DNA of 64,000 nt, from positions 28,209 through 92,208 of the forward strand of contig OMOD01000007.1 in NCBI GenBank assembly GCA_900290255.1, in the 5' to 3' direction. Shown piece by piece: positions 7,050-16,563 of this stretch (the stretch's first letter is position 1; each line of letters starts with the position of its first letter). The DNA is from Candidatus Sulfotelmatobacter kueseliae (GTDB lineage: Bacteria > Acidobacteriota > Terriglobia > Terriglobales > Acidobacteriaceae). Made by a program: the position numbers and the translations under genes. The notes beneath the pieces are model-generated. The model worked only from the letters and a program-made list of their open reading frames with translations, had not been told where the DNA came from and searched no databases.

Positions 7050-7723
7050 GTGGCATCGCGCAGGGTCTTGGTTCCGCAGAAGTCGACTGCGTAGGCCTTG
7101 ACGAGTTCGGGATCGAGCTTGTGTTGGCGGATGATCTGGCAGAGGCGGTCCCGCACTTTGGGGCCGCTGCCATTCCCGTTTCCATTCGCGTTTTGTGGAG
7201 GAATCTTGTCAAGCGGAGTCGGAACCGAGCCAATCTCATCGACGGAGCAGATGCCGATGCCGTAGGCCTTGCGCAAGGCTCGGTTGACGGCGCGAGTCTC
7301 GGCTACGCGCATCTCGGCGCCGTGGACTAGCGGGGAGACGTTGGACGGATCCGCATCGCCGTAGCCGACGAAGCCGGAGGAGCCTTTGGCAGGGAAGACT
7401 CTCGCCTTAAGGACGAAGCGGTTCGCCCCGGAATCACACAGCGAATCGATGGCCTCAACATCGATACCGCAGCATCTCTTGCGACGCGCCAGCCGTAGCA
7501 GTCCTGTGTGCGTTACATACCAGTTGCTGTTGATAATCTGGAGATCGCCGCCTTTTAGTGAAAAACTAAACTCTCGCGTCAAGGTTTCCAGCCAAGCCCT
7601 GGTCCGCGATGCTAAAGCTTCACCGAGCGCCTTTTTCGCCATGTTCATGTTTTGTCTAAGCAGCTTGCGCGTTGCTTGGTCATTGGAAGGTGTTTTGCTC
7701 TTTCGGCCCTCTGGGTGCTTCAT
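6935..7723 (-). CDS. Putative single-strand annealing recombinase (Rad52/Sak-like)
   Basis: 262 residues from the ATG at 7721-7723, which has a strong AGGAGG ribosome site; an upstream in-frame start at 7792 lacks one. The core GFVGYGDADPSNVSP, then HGAEMRVAETRAVNRALRKA and YGIGICSVDEIG, resembles the conserved region of Rad52/Sak-like annealing proteins. An NANGNGNGSG linker leads to a C-terminal helical domain (GPKVRDRLCQIIRQHKLDP onward). It is the first gene of a five-gene coupled cassette. Family assignment rests on motif resemblance. Confidence 0.65.
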   Translation of the reverse strand: MKHPEGRKSKTPSNDQATRKLLRQNMNMAKKALGEALASRTRAWLETLTREFSFSLKGGDLQIINSNWYVTHTGLLRLARRKRCCGIDVEAIDSLCDSGANRFVLKARVFPAKGSSGFVGYGDADPSNVSPLVHGAEMRVAETRAVNRALRKAYGIGICSVDEIGSVPTPLDKIPPQNANGNGNGSGPKVRDRLCQIIRQHKLDPELVKAYAVDFCGTKTLRDATREQVENFVQQLADWAERDRNALVCQLNSYLGQKEGAA

Positions 7724-7737
7724 TTTCGCCTCCTGTA

Positions 7738-7775
7738 TCGCAAGTATAACAAGTATGGCATGTATTACACAATAG
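7738..7775. promoter_or_regulatory. Iteron-like direct repeats in the divergent promoter
   Basis: CAAGTAT occurs at 7741-7747 and 7750-7756 (9-bp period), followed by a related tGTATTAc and TTGTATTG on the other side. The block separates the recombination operon from the RHH-like gene and is a plausible operator for that protein. Confidence 0.35.
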
Positions 7776-7784
7776 CGATTTGTA

Positions 7785-8021
7785 TTGTTCACAGTCCGAT
7801 TGCAAAGCTATATTTCAGAGGTGGCGAGAACAGGTTTTTTGGTATTCCGAGTGAACCCACAACTGCGGCGCGACATTCAGCAGATTGCTGATGAGGAGCA
7901 GAGGACCATCACGCAAGTCTGTGAGATGCTGCTGTACGAAGGCGTCGAGGCCTACAAGAAGGAAGGGCCCAAATTCATGCAGCGCCTGGTCGCCAAGCAG
8001 AAGACTAGGGTCAAGGACTGA
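7785..8021 (+). CDS. Ribbon-helix-helix-like small protein
   Basis: Up to 78 residues. The conserved part begins FRVNPQLRRDIQQIADEEQR and continues TITQVCEMLLYEGVEAY, a beta strand followed by two helices as in CopG/Arc DNA-binding proteins. A GTG at 7821 just before this core is an alternative start; neither has a convincing ribosome site. It is divergent from the recombination cassette with only about 60 bp between them, so it may be its transcriptional regulator. Function is inferred from fold and position. Confidence 0.55.
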   Translation: MFTVRLQSYISEVARTGFLVFRVNPQLRRDIQQIADEEQRTITQVCEMLLYEGVEAYKKEGPKFMQRLVAKQKTRVKD

Positions 8022-8418
8022 TGACCGACGCGAGAAAGCGGTTCGCCATCAATGGGCGAACTCGTGTTGGTTGCGAAAAATGGCGTCACTAAGCGATTGA
8101 TGCGAAGGTACTTCCAATCCTTGACTTGCCTGTTGCAACCGGTCTAAAGTACCCGCAGGTCGGCACGAAAATGGGCCGATCCCTCTTGGGTATGCCAATA
8201 CCTGAGAGCCTAGATAAGTAACCCTTCGATGAGATAAGTACGCTTCAGATGATAGGTGTCATCGAACGCATCTTGCTAAGGCTCTGAATCAGTTCTCAAT
8301 TCCTGCGAACTAGTTGTATGGCGCTCCACGGCTGGTCAACTCGCGCCTGAGGCCCCGAACCGGGCTGACTGGCGGAGCAACTGCCCTGCCCAAAATTTCG
8401 CAACAAAGGAGAACAGTT
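8022..8418. other. Intergenic, no gene seen
   Basis: Nothing with coding character or a recognisable RNA; only the AAAGGAGA ribosome site of the next gene at its right end. Confidence 0.5.
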
Positions 8419-9102
8419 ATGAGACACGAGAGAACAGTGACGGACGCCGTTCGAGCCGCCAATAAAGCGAACGCGCAATCTTCCAAAGGTCCTAGGACCG
8501 ACCGAGGAAAGGCGCATTCACGCAACAACGCTCTCCGACACGGCATACTCGCGCGCAACGTGGTACTGGACACTCACGAACAACGGGCGGAGTTTCGGGA
8601 ACTGCAGCATGTCTGCAAAACAGAGTTTAGTCCGGAAGGGCTGCTCGAGAAGTTTCTTGTGGAGGAGATCGCTACCCTATTCTGGAAGCTCGGAATTACA
8701 GAGGGCCTTCAAGCCCAGGAACTTTTGCTGCGTCAAGAGCTTTCAGATCACGTGGGCAGCATTTTTCACAAAGATCTTAAACTGCCCATTAGCGGCCACG
8801 ATCTTCCGCTTAATAGAGGCTGGGACTGTGAGCGTCTAGTCGTTCGGGCTGTTTCTGGCAAAGACACGAGTTACTCCAGCGCGTCGCGAGGCCCGGCAGT
8901 TGTTCAGGGCCAGGTGGTCAACGCCTTTCAAAACTCTCAAAACTCCAACAGCCAGAACGCTGGTCACTTAGAGTTTGAGGCTGTCTTGGGGAATTCCCTT
9001 GCGAACATGACCCGCTACCAATCAGCACTGAAGCGCGATCTCTACCGTGCAATCGAAACGTTGCACAAGTTGCAAATGGAAAGGAGGGAACGAGAGAACT
9101 GA
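8419..9102 (+). CDS. Conserved acidobacterial hypothetical protein ('KSTGPRTPEGKARSxxNALKHG' family)
   Basis: 227 residues from the ATG at 8419, preceded by AAAGGAGA. The N-terminus carries NKANAQSSKGPRTDRGKAHS, then NNALRHGILARNVVL, the hallmark of a family that is abundant and often multicopy in Acidobacteriota but has no known function. The middle (LLEKFLVEEIATLFWKLG) and C-terminus (MTRYQSALKRDLYRAIETLH) are helical. It stands alone between the cassette and a non-coding stretch. Multicopy families like this often travel with mobile DNA, which fits the surroundings. Confidence 0.7.
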   Translation: MRHERTVTDAVRAANKANAQSSKGPRTDRGKAHSRNNALRHGILARNVVLDTHEQRAEFRELQHVCKTEFSPEGLLEKFLVEEIATLFWKLGITEGLQAQELLLRQELSDHVGSIFHKDLKLPISGHDLPLNRGWDCERLVVRAVSGKDTSYSSASRGPAVVQGQVVNAFQNSQNSNSQNAGHLEFEAVLGNSLANMTRYQSALKRDLYRAIETLHKLQMERREREN

Positions 9103-9763
9103 CACCTGCCCTATACCGAGCGATCGATATGCTGCGCGTCCTGCAAACGGGAAGACGCGAACCGGAAGGGCGTGATTCCTGAACGTAGCGACTGGGGGAC
9201 ACGTTTTGGAGGGACATTCTTGGGAGACCCACCAAAGATCGCTCAGAAGACGATTTTGCCAAACGAACCCACCAAGTCCTTTCTTTTCAACAGAAGTTCG
9301 ATCCGGTTCACGTCTAAGTGATGCTCACTTCCGAATACATTTCGCACACGTGCAGCGCTGCGCAGATTCCGCCTACCGTGGCATAGGCGCGTACGGCTCC
9401 AAACAATTCCTCCACACGACGGTCAGTCGAGAGCCCTCGTCGCAAGCGGCCGGTTTCTGAACGCAGACTTCAGGCTAATCGGCGAAACGCTCTTATGGCT
9501 TCGTTGCGGAATAGTGCATCTGTGCTGGACATCCGGGAGAGTTCGGCGGTTGTGTCACCCAATAATATATCGTTGAACGATATTAAATAGACTCTGTACT
9601 GGAGAGCATAGCGCGGTTGATCGAGGACGTTAACTCGGGCTTCCCATGGTCCTGCGGCCTACCCATGGGGATGAAAGCGCATTCCTAAGGCCTATTGATT
9701 CCAAACGGGTTATGCGCGACTTCCGACGGAGCGTAAACGCCTGTGGCGACTGCTCTCCGCAGG
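9103..9763. other. Intergenic stretch of about 660 bp with no gene
   Basis: No credible ORF or RNA gene. It holds one perfect palindrome (listed separately) with no gene obviously attached. This may be the decayed right edge of the accessory region. Confidence 0.5.
9567..9583. promoter_or_regulatory. Perfect 17-bp palindrome ATATCGTT-G-AACGATAT
   Basis: Both 8-bp arms are exact. AT-rich sites of this size are typical operators for winged-helix dimers such as ArsR/PadR families, but no regulator or start codon lies next to it. Confidence 0.35.
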
Positions 9764-10960
9764 CTAGACGAATACTTCTCCGGGCAATGCCGTCAAGGTT
9801 CGCGAGACGAGCGTGTTCTGAATAGTCCGCCTCGGTGGTTCCGCTGTCTCCGCGTCAATTTGCTTGCGTTCCATTCTTAGTTGCAGACTACGCTCGATGT
9901 GGCGCAACTCCAGCACTTCGGCTCCTGCGACCAAGGTTGACGCGCGACCTTGCAACCCGGCTCTGCCGGTGCGGCCCACGCGATGGATAAAATCCTCGGC
10001 CATCTTGGGTAGATCGTAGTTGATCACATGGGCCACGTCGTCCACGTGCAAGCCACGGGATGCGATATCAGTAGCGACCAGCACCTGGAAGCGGCCTTCC
10101 TGAAATCCGCTCAACGCTCCATTCCGCTGCGACTGTGAGCGATCGCCATGAATCATAGCCGCGGCGAAGCCGTCCCGAACCAGTTCATTGGCCAGGCGCT
10201 CCGCGCCACGCTTCGTGCGGGTGAAAATCAGGGTTTGCCCTTTTTCCGAATAGAGCAATTGACGCAGAACGTCGAGTTTCTCTCCCGGTCGAACTTCGTA
10301 GGCTTTGAGCTGTACGCTCTCGGCGGGCTTGAGCACCGAGCCCAAAGCCACGCGCACCGGTTCGCGCATGTAGTCATTTACCAATCCGGCAACGGATTGT
10401 TCCAGGGTGGCCGAGAAGCATAGGGTCTGCCGCTGCTGCGGGAGTGCCGAGAGAATGCGCTGGATCGCAGGCAAGAAACCCATGTCGAGCATTCGATCGG
10501 CTTCATCGAGCACGAGCATTTTGACGTAGCGCAGATCGGCGAACTTGCGGCTCATCAGGTCCTGCAACCTTCCCGGCGTGGCAATTACTAGTCCGCAGCC
10601 GGCACGGAGACCTTGAATCTGCGCCTTCTCCGAAACGCCGCCGATGACTAGAGCCGCCTTGGGCATGGCTTTGCTGCTCAGTTGCTCGTATTGCTCGTGG
10701 ACCTGCATGGCGAGTTCGCGCGTGGGCAATAGCACAAGCGCAGTGGTGTGGCGCGACGGTTCTCGGTGGAGAGTCTCGATCAGCGGGATCAGAAAGGCCA
10801 ATGTCTTGCCGGTGCCCGTCTGAGCAGTGCCGATCACGTCGCGGCCTTCAAGAGCGGGAGGAATCGCACTTTCCTGGATGGGTGTGAGGTTAGTGAACTG
10901 GGCTGCCGCCAGGCCCCGCTGCAATGCAGGTGACAAGGGCAGTTCCGAAAATGTGGTCAT
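9764..10960 (-). CDS. DEAD-box ATP-dependent RNA helicase (RhlE-like)
   Basis: 398 residues from the ATG at 10958-10960. All core motifs are present: TPIQ (Q motif), AQTGTGKT (I), PTRELA (Ia), TPGR, DEAD, SAT (III), TDIASRG (V) and HRVGRTGRAG (VI). It unwinds RNA duplexes in ribosome assembly or mRNA decay, often induced by cold. There is no long basic tail, which favours RhlE-like rather than CsdA-like. The nearest good -10 box (TATACT, 11148-11153, minus strand) would give a long 5' leader, as in cold-inducible helicase genes. It is a monocistronic gene. Confidence 0.93.
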   Translation of the reverse strand: MTTFSELPLSPALQRGLAAAQFTNLTPIQESAIPPALEGRDVIGTAQTGTGKTLAFLIPLIETLHREPSRHTTALVLLPTRELAMQVHEQYEQLSSKAMPKAALVIGGVSEKAQIQGLRAGCGLVIATPGRLQDLMSRKFADLRYVKMLVLDEADRMLDMGFLPAIQRILSALPQQRQTLCFSATLEQSVAGLVNDYMREPVRVALGSVLKPAESVQLKAYEVRPGEKLDVLRQLLYSEKGQTLIFTRTKRGAERLANELVRDGFAAAMIHGDRSQSQRNGALSGFQEGRFQVLVATDIASRGLHVDDVAHVINYDLPKMAEDFIHRVGRTGRAGLQGRASTLVAGAEVLELRHIERSLQLRMERKQIDAETAEPPRRTIQNTLVSRTLTALPGEVFV

Positions 10961-11453
10961 TCGAATTTGTTTCTTTCTGGAGGGGCTTGTGATCACGCGC
11001 TCCGACACACGCCGAGAGCTGTCATGCCGCTCACATTCAATTGTTGGATTTCACGCAAAATAAACGGAGGGCAGGAAAGGCGGAGATGATTCTGGTCGAA
11101 GAACTGACCACCGCGTGACGAGCAAACCGTGAAAAAGCGTCATAGTGAGTATAACACAAAACGGTTTGAACACCGGTTTCCGCTCCCGTGAACCAGCGGA
11201 AAATTACGCCGCCCAGTTTCCGACGGGTAGCGATATCGTCGCGCGGGTCAAAGCGCACTGTCGGTCGCGTGGTAATCGAGCAAATAGGACAATTGAGAAG
11301 TGAATCCGGCCAAGCGTTCCAATCTACTGCTTCAATGGTTGCAGTCGTCGCCGGGACCGCGCTGGGGTTGACAGGCGCGGTTTTGCTCTGCTCTTATCAT
11401 TGGCGAACTGTGGCACGGCTGTTGCTTCGCGTTAGTACAGTCAGTGGGGACTT
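10961..11453. other. Divergent intergenic region, helicase leader and beta-helix gene promoter
   Basis: About 490 bp without a gene. A TATACT at 11148-11153 (minus) could serve the helicase. TTGACA at 11368-11373 (plus) precedes the next gene, but its best -10 (TATCAT, 11395-11400) is too distant to be convincing. Confidence 0.35.
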
Positions 11454-13190
11454 ATGTCTGGTAGGCGCGCACTTCGGTTTCTGAGACGGGTTGGCCTTAC
11501 GGCGCTGCTGGCAGCTGCTCTGCCGGCGCTTGCAGCGAAGGGCGCGAAGCCAGAGTTCGGACCCAATGTGCTGATCTTCGATCCGTCGATGCCATCGCGG
11601 GCGATCCAGAAGCAGATCAACGCCGTCTATGCGATCCAGCAGCACAACGAGTTTAGCCCGCAGCGGAATGCGTTGCTGTTCCTGCCCGGAAGTTATTCCG
11701 TCGACGTGCCGGTGGGCTTCTACACAGAAGTGATGGGGCTGGGGGCATCGCCCGACGCGACTAGGATTGCGGGCAACATGCACGCGGATGCGAGTCATGC
11801 GCACAACAACGCGACCACGACCTTCTGGAGAGCTGCAGAAGGAATCTCGATCGCACCGGCTGGCGGCACCATGCAGTGGGCGGTTTCGCAGGCGGTGTCG
11901 CTGCGGCGCATGCATGTGCGCGGCGACCTGGTGCTGCACCAGCATCACGGCTGGGCCAGCGGCGGCTGGATGTCAGATTCGCTTGTGGACGGCAATGTCG
12001 ACTCCGGTAGCCAGCAGCAATGGATCTCGCGCAACTGCGACTGGAAAAGCTGGACGGGCTCAAACTGGAACATGGTGTTTGTCGGCGTGGTCGATCCTCC
12101 GGACGGCGCATGGCCTTCGCCCCCGTACACGACGGTGGCGCATGCGCCAGTGGTACGCGAGAAGCCGTTCCTGCAGGTAAACGCTGCGGGCGAATTCAGC
12201 GTGCGGGTTCCGGAGCTGCGCCACGACAGCATCGGCATCACCTGGCGCTCTGGAGAAACGCCGGGAGAGACGATTCCGATCGCGCAATTTTATATTGCGC
12301 GTCCGGATATCGATACCGCAGCGACGATCAACGCACAACTTGCCCAGGGCAAGAATCTGATTCTTACTCCGGGAATCTACGACTTGGCCGCTCCCATTCG
12401 CGTCACCCGGCCACATACGGTCGTGCTGGGGCTCGGGTTTGCGACGCTGCGTCCGATAAAAGGCACGGCGGCGATGACGACCGACGATGCTGATGGGATC
12501 GAAATCGCGGGCCTGCTCTTCGATGCTGGGCCGAGCGAGTCTCCGGTGTTGCTCGAGGTGGGACCCGAGGGAAGTCGGGCGCGCCATGCGCTGGACCCGA
12601 TCACGCTGAACGATGTTTTCTTTCGCGTGGGAGGCGCGGGAGTGGGCCGGGCCAAGGTGAACTTGAAGATCAACAGCAACGACACGCTGGTCGACCATAC
12701 CTGGATCTGGAGAGCGGACCACGGCGACGGAGTGGGCTGGGACCTGAATACCAGCGAGAACGGGCTGGTGGTGAATGGAAACGAGGTCACGATCTATGGC
12801 CTGTTCGTCGAGCATCACCAGCAATTCCAGGTTCTGTGGAACGGCAATGGCGGAAGGGCGTATTTTTATCAGTCCGAGATTCCTTACGATCCTCCGAATC
12901 AACCAAGCTATACGAGTGCCCCGGGGGTGAACGGATGGGCGTCGTACAAGGTGGCGGAAGGAGTAACGAGTCATGAGGCGTGGGGGCTGGGCGTGTACAG
13001 CGTTTTCGAACTCCCGGACGTGGTGCTGACCCGGGCCATCGAGACGCCGAAGAGCCCGGAGGTGCGCTTCCACGACGTGATCACCGTTGCGTTGGGCGAG
13101 CACGGCGGGATCAGCCATGTGATCGACGACACGGGTGAGGCGACCTCGATTCATCCTCGCGTGACGCCGAAGGTAACGAACTTTCCTTGA
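11454..13190 (+). CDS. Secreted right-handed beta-helix protein (pectate-lyase-like fold)
   Basis: 578 residues with an N-terminal basic region and hydrophobic stretch ending in an ALAAK-type signal cleavage region near residue 28. IQKQINAVYAIQQ, LLFLPGSYSVDVPVGFYTEV and, later, LILTPGIYDLAAPIRVTRPH are the start-of-helix motifs of pectate-lyase-superfamily beta-helices and occur twice, near residues 55-95 and 300-335. LVDHTWIWRADHG is a further coil. Related proteins are often annotated 'adenylyl cyclase' in databases without support. A carbohydrate-binding or -cleaving role outside the cell is likely; the substrate is unknown. Confidence 0.65.
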   Translation: MSGRRALRFLRRVGLTALLAAALPALAAKGAKPEFGPNVLIFDPSMPSRAIQKQINAVYAIQQHNEFSPQRNALLFLPGSYSVDVPVGFYTEVMGLGASPDATRIAGNMHADASHAHNNATTTFWRAAEGISIAPAGGTMQWAVSQAVSLRRMHVRGDLVLHQHHGWASGGWMSDSLVDGNVDSGSQQQWISRNCDWKSWTGSNWNMVFVGVVDPPDGAWPSPPYTTVAHAPVVREKPFLQVNAAGEFSVRVPELRHDSIGITWRSGETPGETIPIAQFYIARPDIDTAATINAQLAQGKNLILTPGIYDLAAPIRVTRPHTVVLGLGFATLRPIKGTAAMTTDDADGIEIAGLLFDAGPSESPVLLEVGPEGSRARHALDPITLNDVFFRVGGAGVGRAKVNLKINSNDTLVDHTWIWRADHGDGVGWDLNTSENGLVVNGNEVTIYGLFVEHHQQFQVLWNGNGGRAYFYQSEIPYDPPNQPSYTSAPGVNGWASYKVAEGVTSHEAWGLGVYSVFELPDVVLTRAIETPKSPEVRFHDVITVALGEHGGISHVIDDTGEATSIHPRVTPKVTNFP

Positions 13191-13284
13191 GCCGGTAGCG
13201 CACCGCAAGAGAGCAAATAATCCTCAGGGCCGGGCAACCCACATCCGCTCCGCCTGCGAAGGGTCACAGGCGCTGCCAAGGAGA

Positions 13285-14601
13285 GTGCGCTCCCTTACGA
13301 AACTGCAAGTGCACCGAGAGCTTGAATTTCGGCTCCTGCTGGCAGACACTACGACATTGCGAAAGTTCGCGTCAACTGGGAGACTCGTGGGACGTTTTGT
13401 GGCGCGCTTTTTTCTGGCTACCAGTTTAGCCGCATTGTGCGGGTCGCATGAAGCATCTGCGCAATCGTCCGACACCGCCAAAACAGGCTCAGGGCGCGGT
13501 TCTGCACAGACCAGTTTGAATCCGGAGGAACTGTTCATCGCCGGCGAAACGGCCTTGGGCAGCGGCGATCTTGATCGGGCGGAGCGTGCGTTTCGTAAAG
13601 TCGTGGCCATCGATCCGCAATCGGCAGGCGCCTATGCCAACCTGGGCGTCATTTACATGCGGCGCAAGCAGTGGGATCAGGCGCTGCACATGCTTCGCCA
13701 CGCGGAACGGCTGGCGCCGACGATTGCCGGCATTCGGCTGAACATCGGGCTGGCTTACTACCGGCAGAATGATTTTCGATCAGCGATTGCTCCGTTCGAA
13801 TCTGTTCTGCACGATCAGCCGGACTCATCCCAGGCGCGGTACCTGCTGGGGCTGTGTTACTTCTTCGACGATCGTTGGGCCCAGGCAGCCGATACCCTCG
13901 AACCGCTGTGGAGACAGCAGTCGTTTAACTTCAGCTATCTTTACGTGCTGTGCATTGCCGCCCACAAAGCCCAGCGCAAAGAACTGGACGAGCGGGCGCT
14001 GTCGCGGCTGGTGGAAGTAGGAGGGGATACTCCGGAGTTTCATCTGATCATGGCCCGGACCCACTTGAACCGCGAGGAGGATGATCAGGCAATCCTGGAA
14101 CTGGAGCGGGCAGCGCAGCAGAATCCCAAGCTCCCCTTTCTTCACTACTACCTGGGGCTCTACTACCTGCGCCAGCATGATTACGAGCACGCCGTCGAGG
14201 AGTTGAGGGAGGATATTGAAAGCAAGCCAGATGATGCATACGCCTACGACAAATTGGGTGAGACATATGCGCTCCAGCAGCAGGACGCCGCAGCTGAGAA
14301 GCAATATCGCCAGGCTCTGCGACTGGATCCCAAACTGGCCACCTCATATCTGGGACTGGCCAGGATTTATAACCGGTTGGGCAGGTATCAGGAAGCGCTG
14401 GCGGAAATCGACGCGGAGCAAAAGATCGACCCGGAAGACTATACCACCCACCTACTTCGAAGCCTGGTACTGAAAGGTATGGGACAGCGGGAGAAGGCCA
14501 AGGCGGAATTCGACACCTACAACCGGATGATGAATGCAGCCCGCGAAAAAAAAGGGGATGAAGAGATACCGAATCCCGGGTTGACGGCCGAGCCGGAATG
14601 A
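13285..14601 (+). CDS. TPR-repeat protein, exported
   Basis: 438 residues with a GTG start at 13285 directly after AAGGAG. A hydrophobic segment (VARFFLATSLAALCGSHEASA) suggests Sec export. About eight tetratricopeptide repeats run from residue 85 to 420, e.g. AYANLGVIYMRRKQWDQAL and AYDKLGETYALQQQDAAAEK. TPR domains are protein-protein scaffolds. No enzymatic domain is seen. It is convergent with the neighbouring FG-GAP gene. Confidence 0.85.
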   Translation: MRSLTKLQVHRELEFRLLLADTTTLRKFASTGRLVGRFVARFFLATSLAALCGSHEASAQSSDTAKTGSGRGSAQTSLNPEELFIAGETALGSGDLDRAERAFRKVVAIDPQSAGAYANLGVIYMRRKQWDQALHMLRHAERLAPTIAGIRLNIGLAYYRQNDFRSAIAPFESVLHDQPDSSQARYLLGLCYFFDDRWAQAADTLEPLWRQQSFNFSYLYVLCIAAHKAQRKELDERALSRLVEVGGDTPEFHLIMARTHLNREEDDQAILELERAAQQNPKLPFLHYYLGLYYLRQHDYEHAVEELREDIESKPDDAYAYDKLGETYALQQQDAAAEKQYRQALRLDPKLATSYLGLARIYNRLGRYQEALAEIDAEQKIDPEDYTTHLLRSLVLKGMGQREKAKAEFDTYNRMMNAAREKKGDEEIPNPGLTAEPE

Positions 14602-14671
14602 ATCGCTCGTAGCGCCATCACAACTGTGCGTGGGGAATATTGGTGCCGGTAATTGCCGAATAGGGTTCTGT

Positions 14672-16360
14672 TCAGGAGCTCTTAGGTTCTTTGATGTGCA
14701 GCACTCGATCCGCCGGGACGTCTTTGAGCACCTGCTTCGTGCCTGACGGCCATCGGATTTCGATCTCATCGGCCACATTGGCCGTCCCCAGGCCAAAGTG
14801 AACCGGGCCGGCACTGGAGGAGGCGTAGCCGGCGGCATGGCTCACCTGATCAAACTGGGTTCGTCCTCCAGCGACGATCTTGATCTTCGCGCCGATGCCA
14901 TCGCGGTTGCTCTTCGTCCCTTGGAGCGCAAGTTCCAGCCAGTGATTGCCATCGGGACTGTCGTTCATCCAAATCTCAGCGGGCGCGCTGAGTGCGGTCA
15001 CCACGACATCGAGTTTGCCGTCATGATTGAAATCGCCGACGGCAGCGCCACGGTGGCGCTTGGGTGGCAGGGCAGTGAAGCCGGCCTCCTCCGTCAAGGC
15101 AGAGAACTTGTTGCCGCCCAGGTTCCGGAAGACTGTGTTGGGCTGATCAATCTGTGAACGGCCGGCCATGTTGGGCGACTGCACATGTCCGCGGGAAACG
15201 AAGATATCCTTCCATCCGTCATTGTCAAAGTCGGCGATGTTGGGGCTGTATGCCGACATGGGGTTACTGAGGGCAGTCATCCCGGTCCGTGACGTAATCT
15301 CCACAAATCCGCCCTTGCCGTCGTTCTGGAATACAGGGAAGGTTTCGTTATCGAGGGCGACGATGACGATGTCAGGATAGCCGTCATTGTTCAGATCCTT
15401 GAAGTCCACGCCCATCCCGGAAATGAGATTGCCGTGCTGGGGCAGCGCGACGCCCGCTTCAAAGGCAACCTCTTCAAATCGAGCATTGCCTTTGTTGTGA
15501 AACAGAAAATTGAAGAGCTTGTCGTTGGAGACGAAAATATCCGGCAGCCCGTCGCCGTCGTAGTCCGCTACGCCTACGCCCATGCCCTTGCCGGGGTGCG
15601 CGCGAATCCCGGATTCCGCCGAGACATCCACGAACTTGCCATTGCCCATGTTCAGAAAGAGCTGGTTGGGCAGTTCCTTGTAGAACTTTGGATGGCAATA
15701 TTCAGCCTTGCCTTCAAAGGTGCACGGCGGCTCCTTGTTGACATTCCAGCTCATGTAATTAACGACGAAAAGATCGAGCAACCCGTCGTTGTTCACGTCC
15801 ACCCATGCCGCGCCAACCGACCAGAGTGGGCCATACTCCTTGTCAATCCGGGCGAGACCGGACTTTTCGGTGACATCGGTGAAGGTGCCGTCGCCATTGT
15901 TGTGATACAGAGTATTGCGGTACACGCCCGCGACGAAGATGTCTTCGTAACCGTCGTTGTCATAATCGCCGATGGCCACGCCGATGTCGTACCCCGTGCC
16001 GGCAAGGCCCGCTTTCTCGGTAACGTCGGTGAAGGTACCGTCGCCATTGTTGTGAAAAAGGTGGTTCGAATATTTGGGCGAGTCTTTTTTCAGCGTGGTA
16101 ATGTCCGCGCCGTTAGTGAAGAAAATGTCCAGATTGCCGTCGTTGTCGTAGTCAAACACGGCCACGCCGCCGGCCATTGTTTCCGGTGCGTGGCGCTGGG
16201 CGGTTTCGCAACTATCGAGCGAGAAAGGAATGGAACGCGGAGTGAAGTGTATGGGGCTTCTTGGCGGGTCCACAGTCCGTGACTGCTGCCCTGGCGAAAC
16301 CACAAGCATCAGGCACAAGAGCGGCCTCATGGCACCCATCAAGAGTGGCCACCGGTTCAC
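14672..16360 (-). CDS. FG-GAP/VCBS repeat protein with ASPIC/UnbV domain (CRTAC1-like)
   Basis: 562 residues with a short signal peptide. At least six FG-GAP blades carry calcium-binding loops of the DYDNDGxxD type (e.g. VFDYDNDGNLDIFFTNG, GDYDNDGYEDIFVAG, DVNNDGLLDLFVVNYMSWN), forming a beta-propeller. The C-terminal part (WLELALQGTKSNRDGIGAKI, then EIEIRWPSGTKQVL) is the ASPIC/UnbV domain. Such secreted proteins are very common in Acidobacteriota; an extracellular binding or adhesion role is inferred. The GH106 gene lies upstream on the same strand, about 200 bp away. Confidence 0.9.
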   Translation of the reverse strand: MNRWPLLMGAMRPLLCLMLVVSPGQQSRTVDPPRSPIHFTPRSIPFSLDSCETAQRHAPETMAGGVAVFDYDNDGNLDIFFTNGADITTLKKDSPKYSNHLFHNNGDGTFTDVTEKAGLAGTGYDIGVAIGDYDNDGYEDIFVAGVYRNTLYHNNGDGTFTDVTEKSGLARIDKEYGPLWSVGAAWVDVNNDGLLDLFVVNYMSWNVNKEPPCTFEGKAEYCHPKFYKELPNQLFLNMGNGKFVDVSAESGIRAHPGKGMGVGVADYDGDGLPDIFVSNDKLFNFLFHNKGNARFEEVAFEAGVALPQHGNLISGMGVDFKDLNNDGYPDIVIVALDNETFPVFQNDGKGGFVEITSRTGMTALSNPMSAYSPNIADFDNDGWKDIFVSRGHVQSPNMAGRSQIDQPNTVFRNLGGNKFSALTEEAGFTALPPKRHRGAAVGDFNHDGKLDVVVTALSAPAEIWMNDSPDGNHWLELALQGTKSNRDGIGAKIKIVAGGRTQFDQVSHAAGYASSSAGPVHFGLGTANVADEIEIRWPSGTKQVLKDVPADRVLHIKEPKSS

Positions 16361-16563
16361 AGCCGCTCCTTTGAACGCCGTTGCTTCATCAGTCCAGCCG
16401 CTCAGTTTCTCGACCTCAGTCTTCCCACTGCATTATAAGCGGCCTTCTTTTCGTCGAGACCGAGGTGCCGAGCCCGGCCGAGAAGCTGGAAGGTCTCAGC
16501 CGAATCAATCGGGAACTGCCGGCCAAGGCGGAGGCTACAGATTCTCCGTCGCTTGCCGGTTTT

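Noticed and set aside
12060..13208. Minus-strand frame of 382 codons opposite the beta-helix gene
   Set aside because: Arg/His-rich translation with no domain; the plus-strand frame has a signal peptide and beta-helix motifs.
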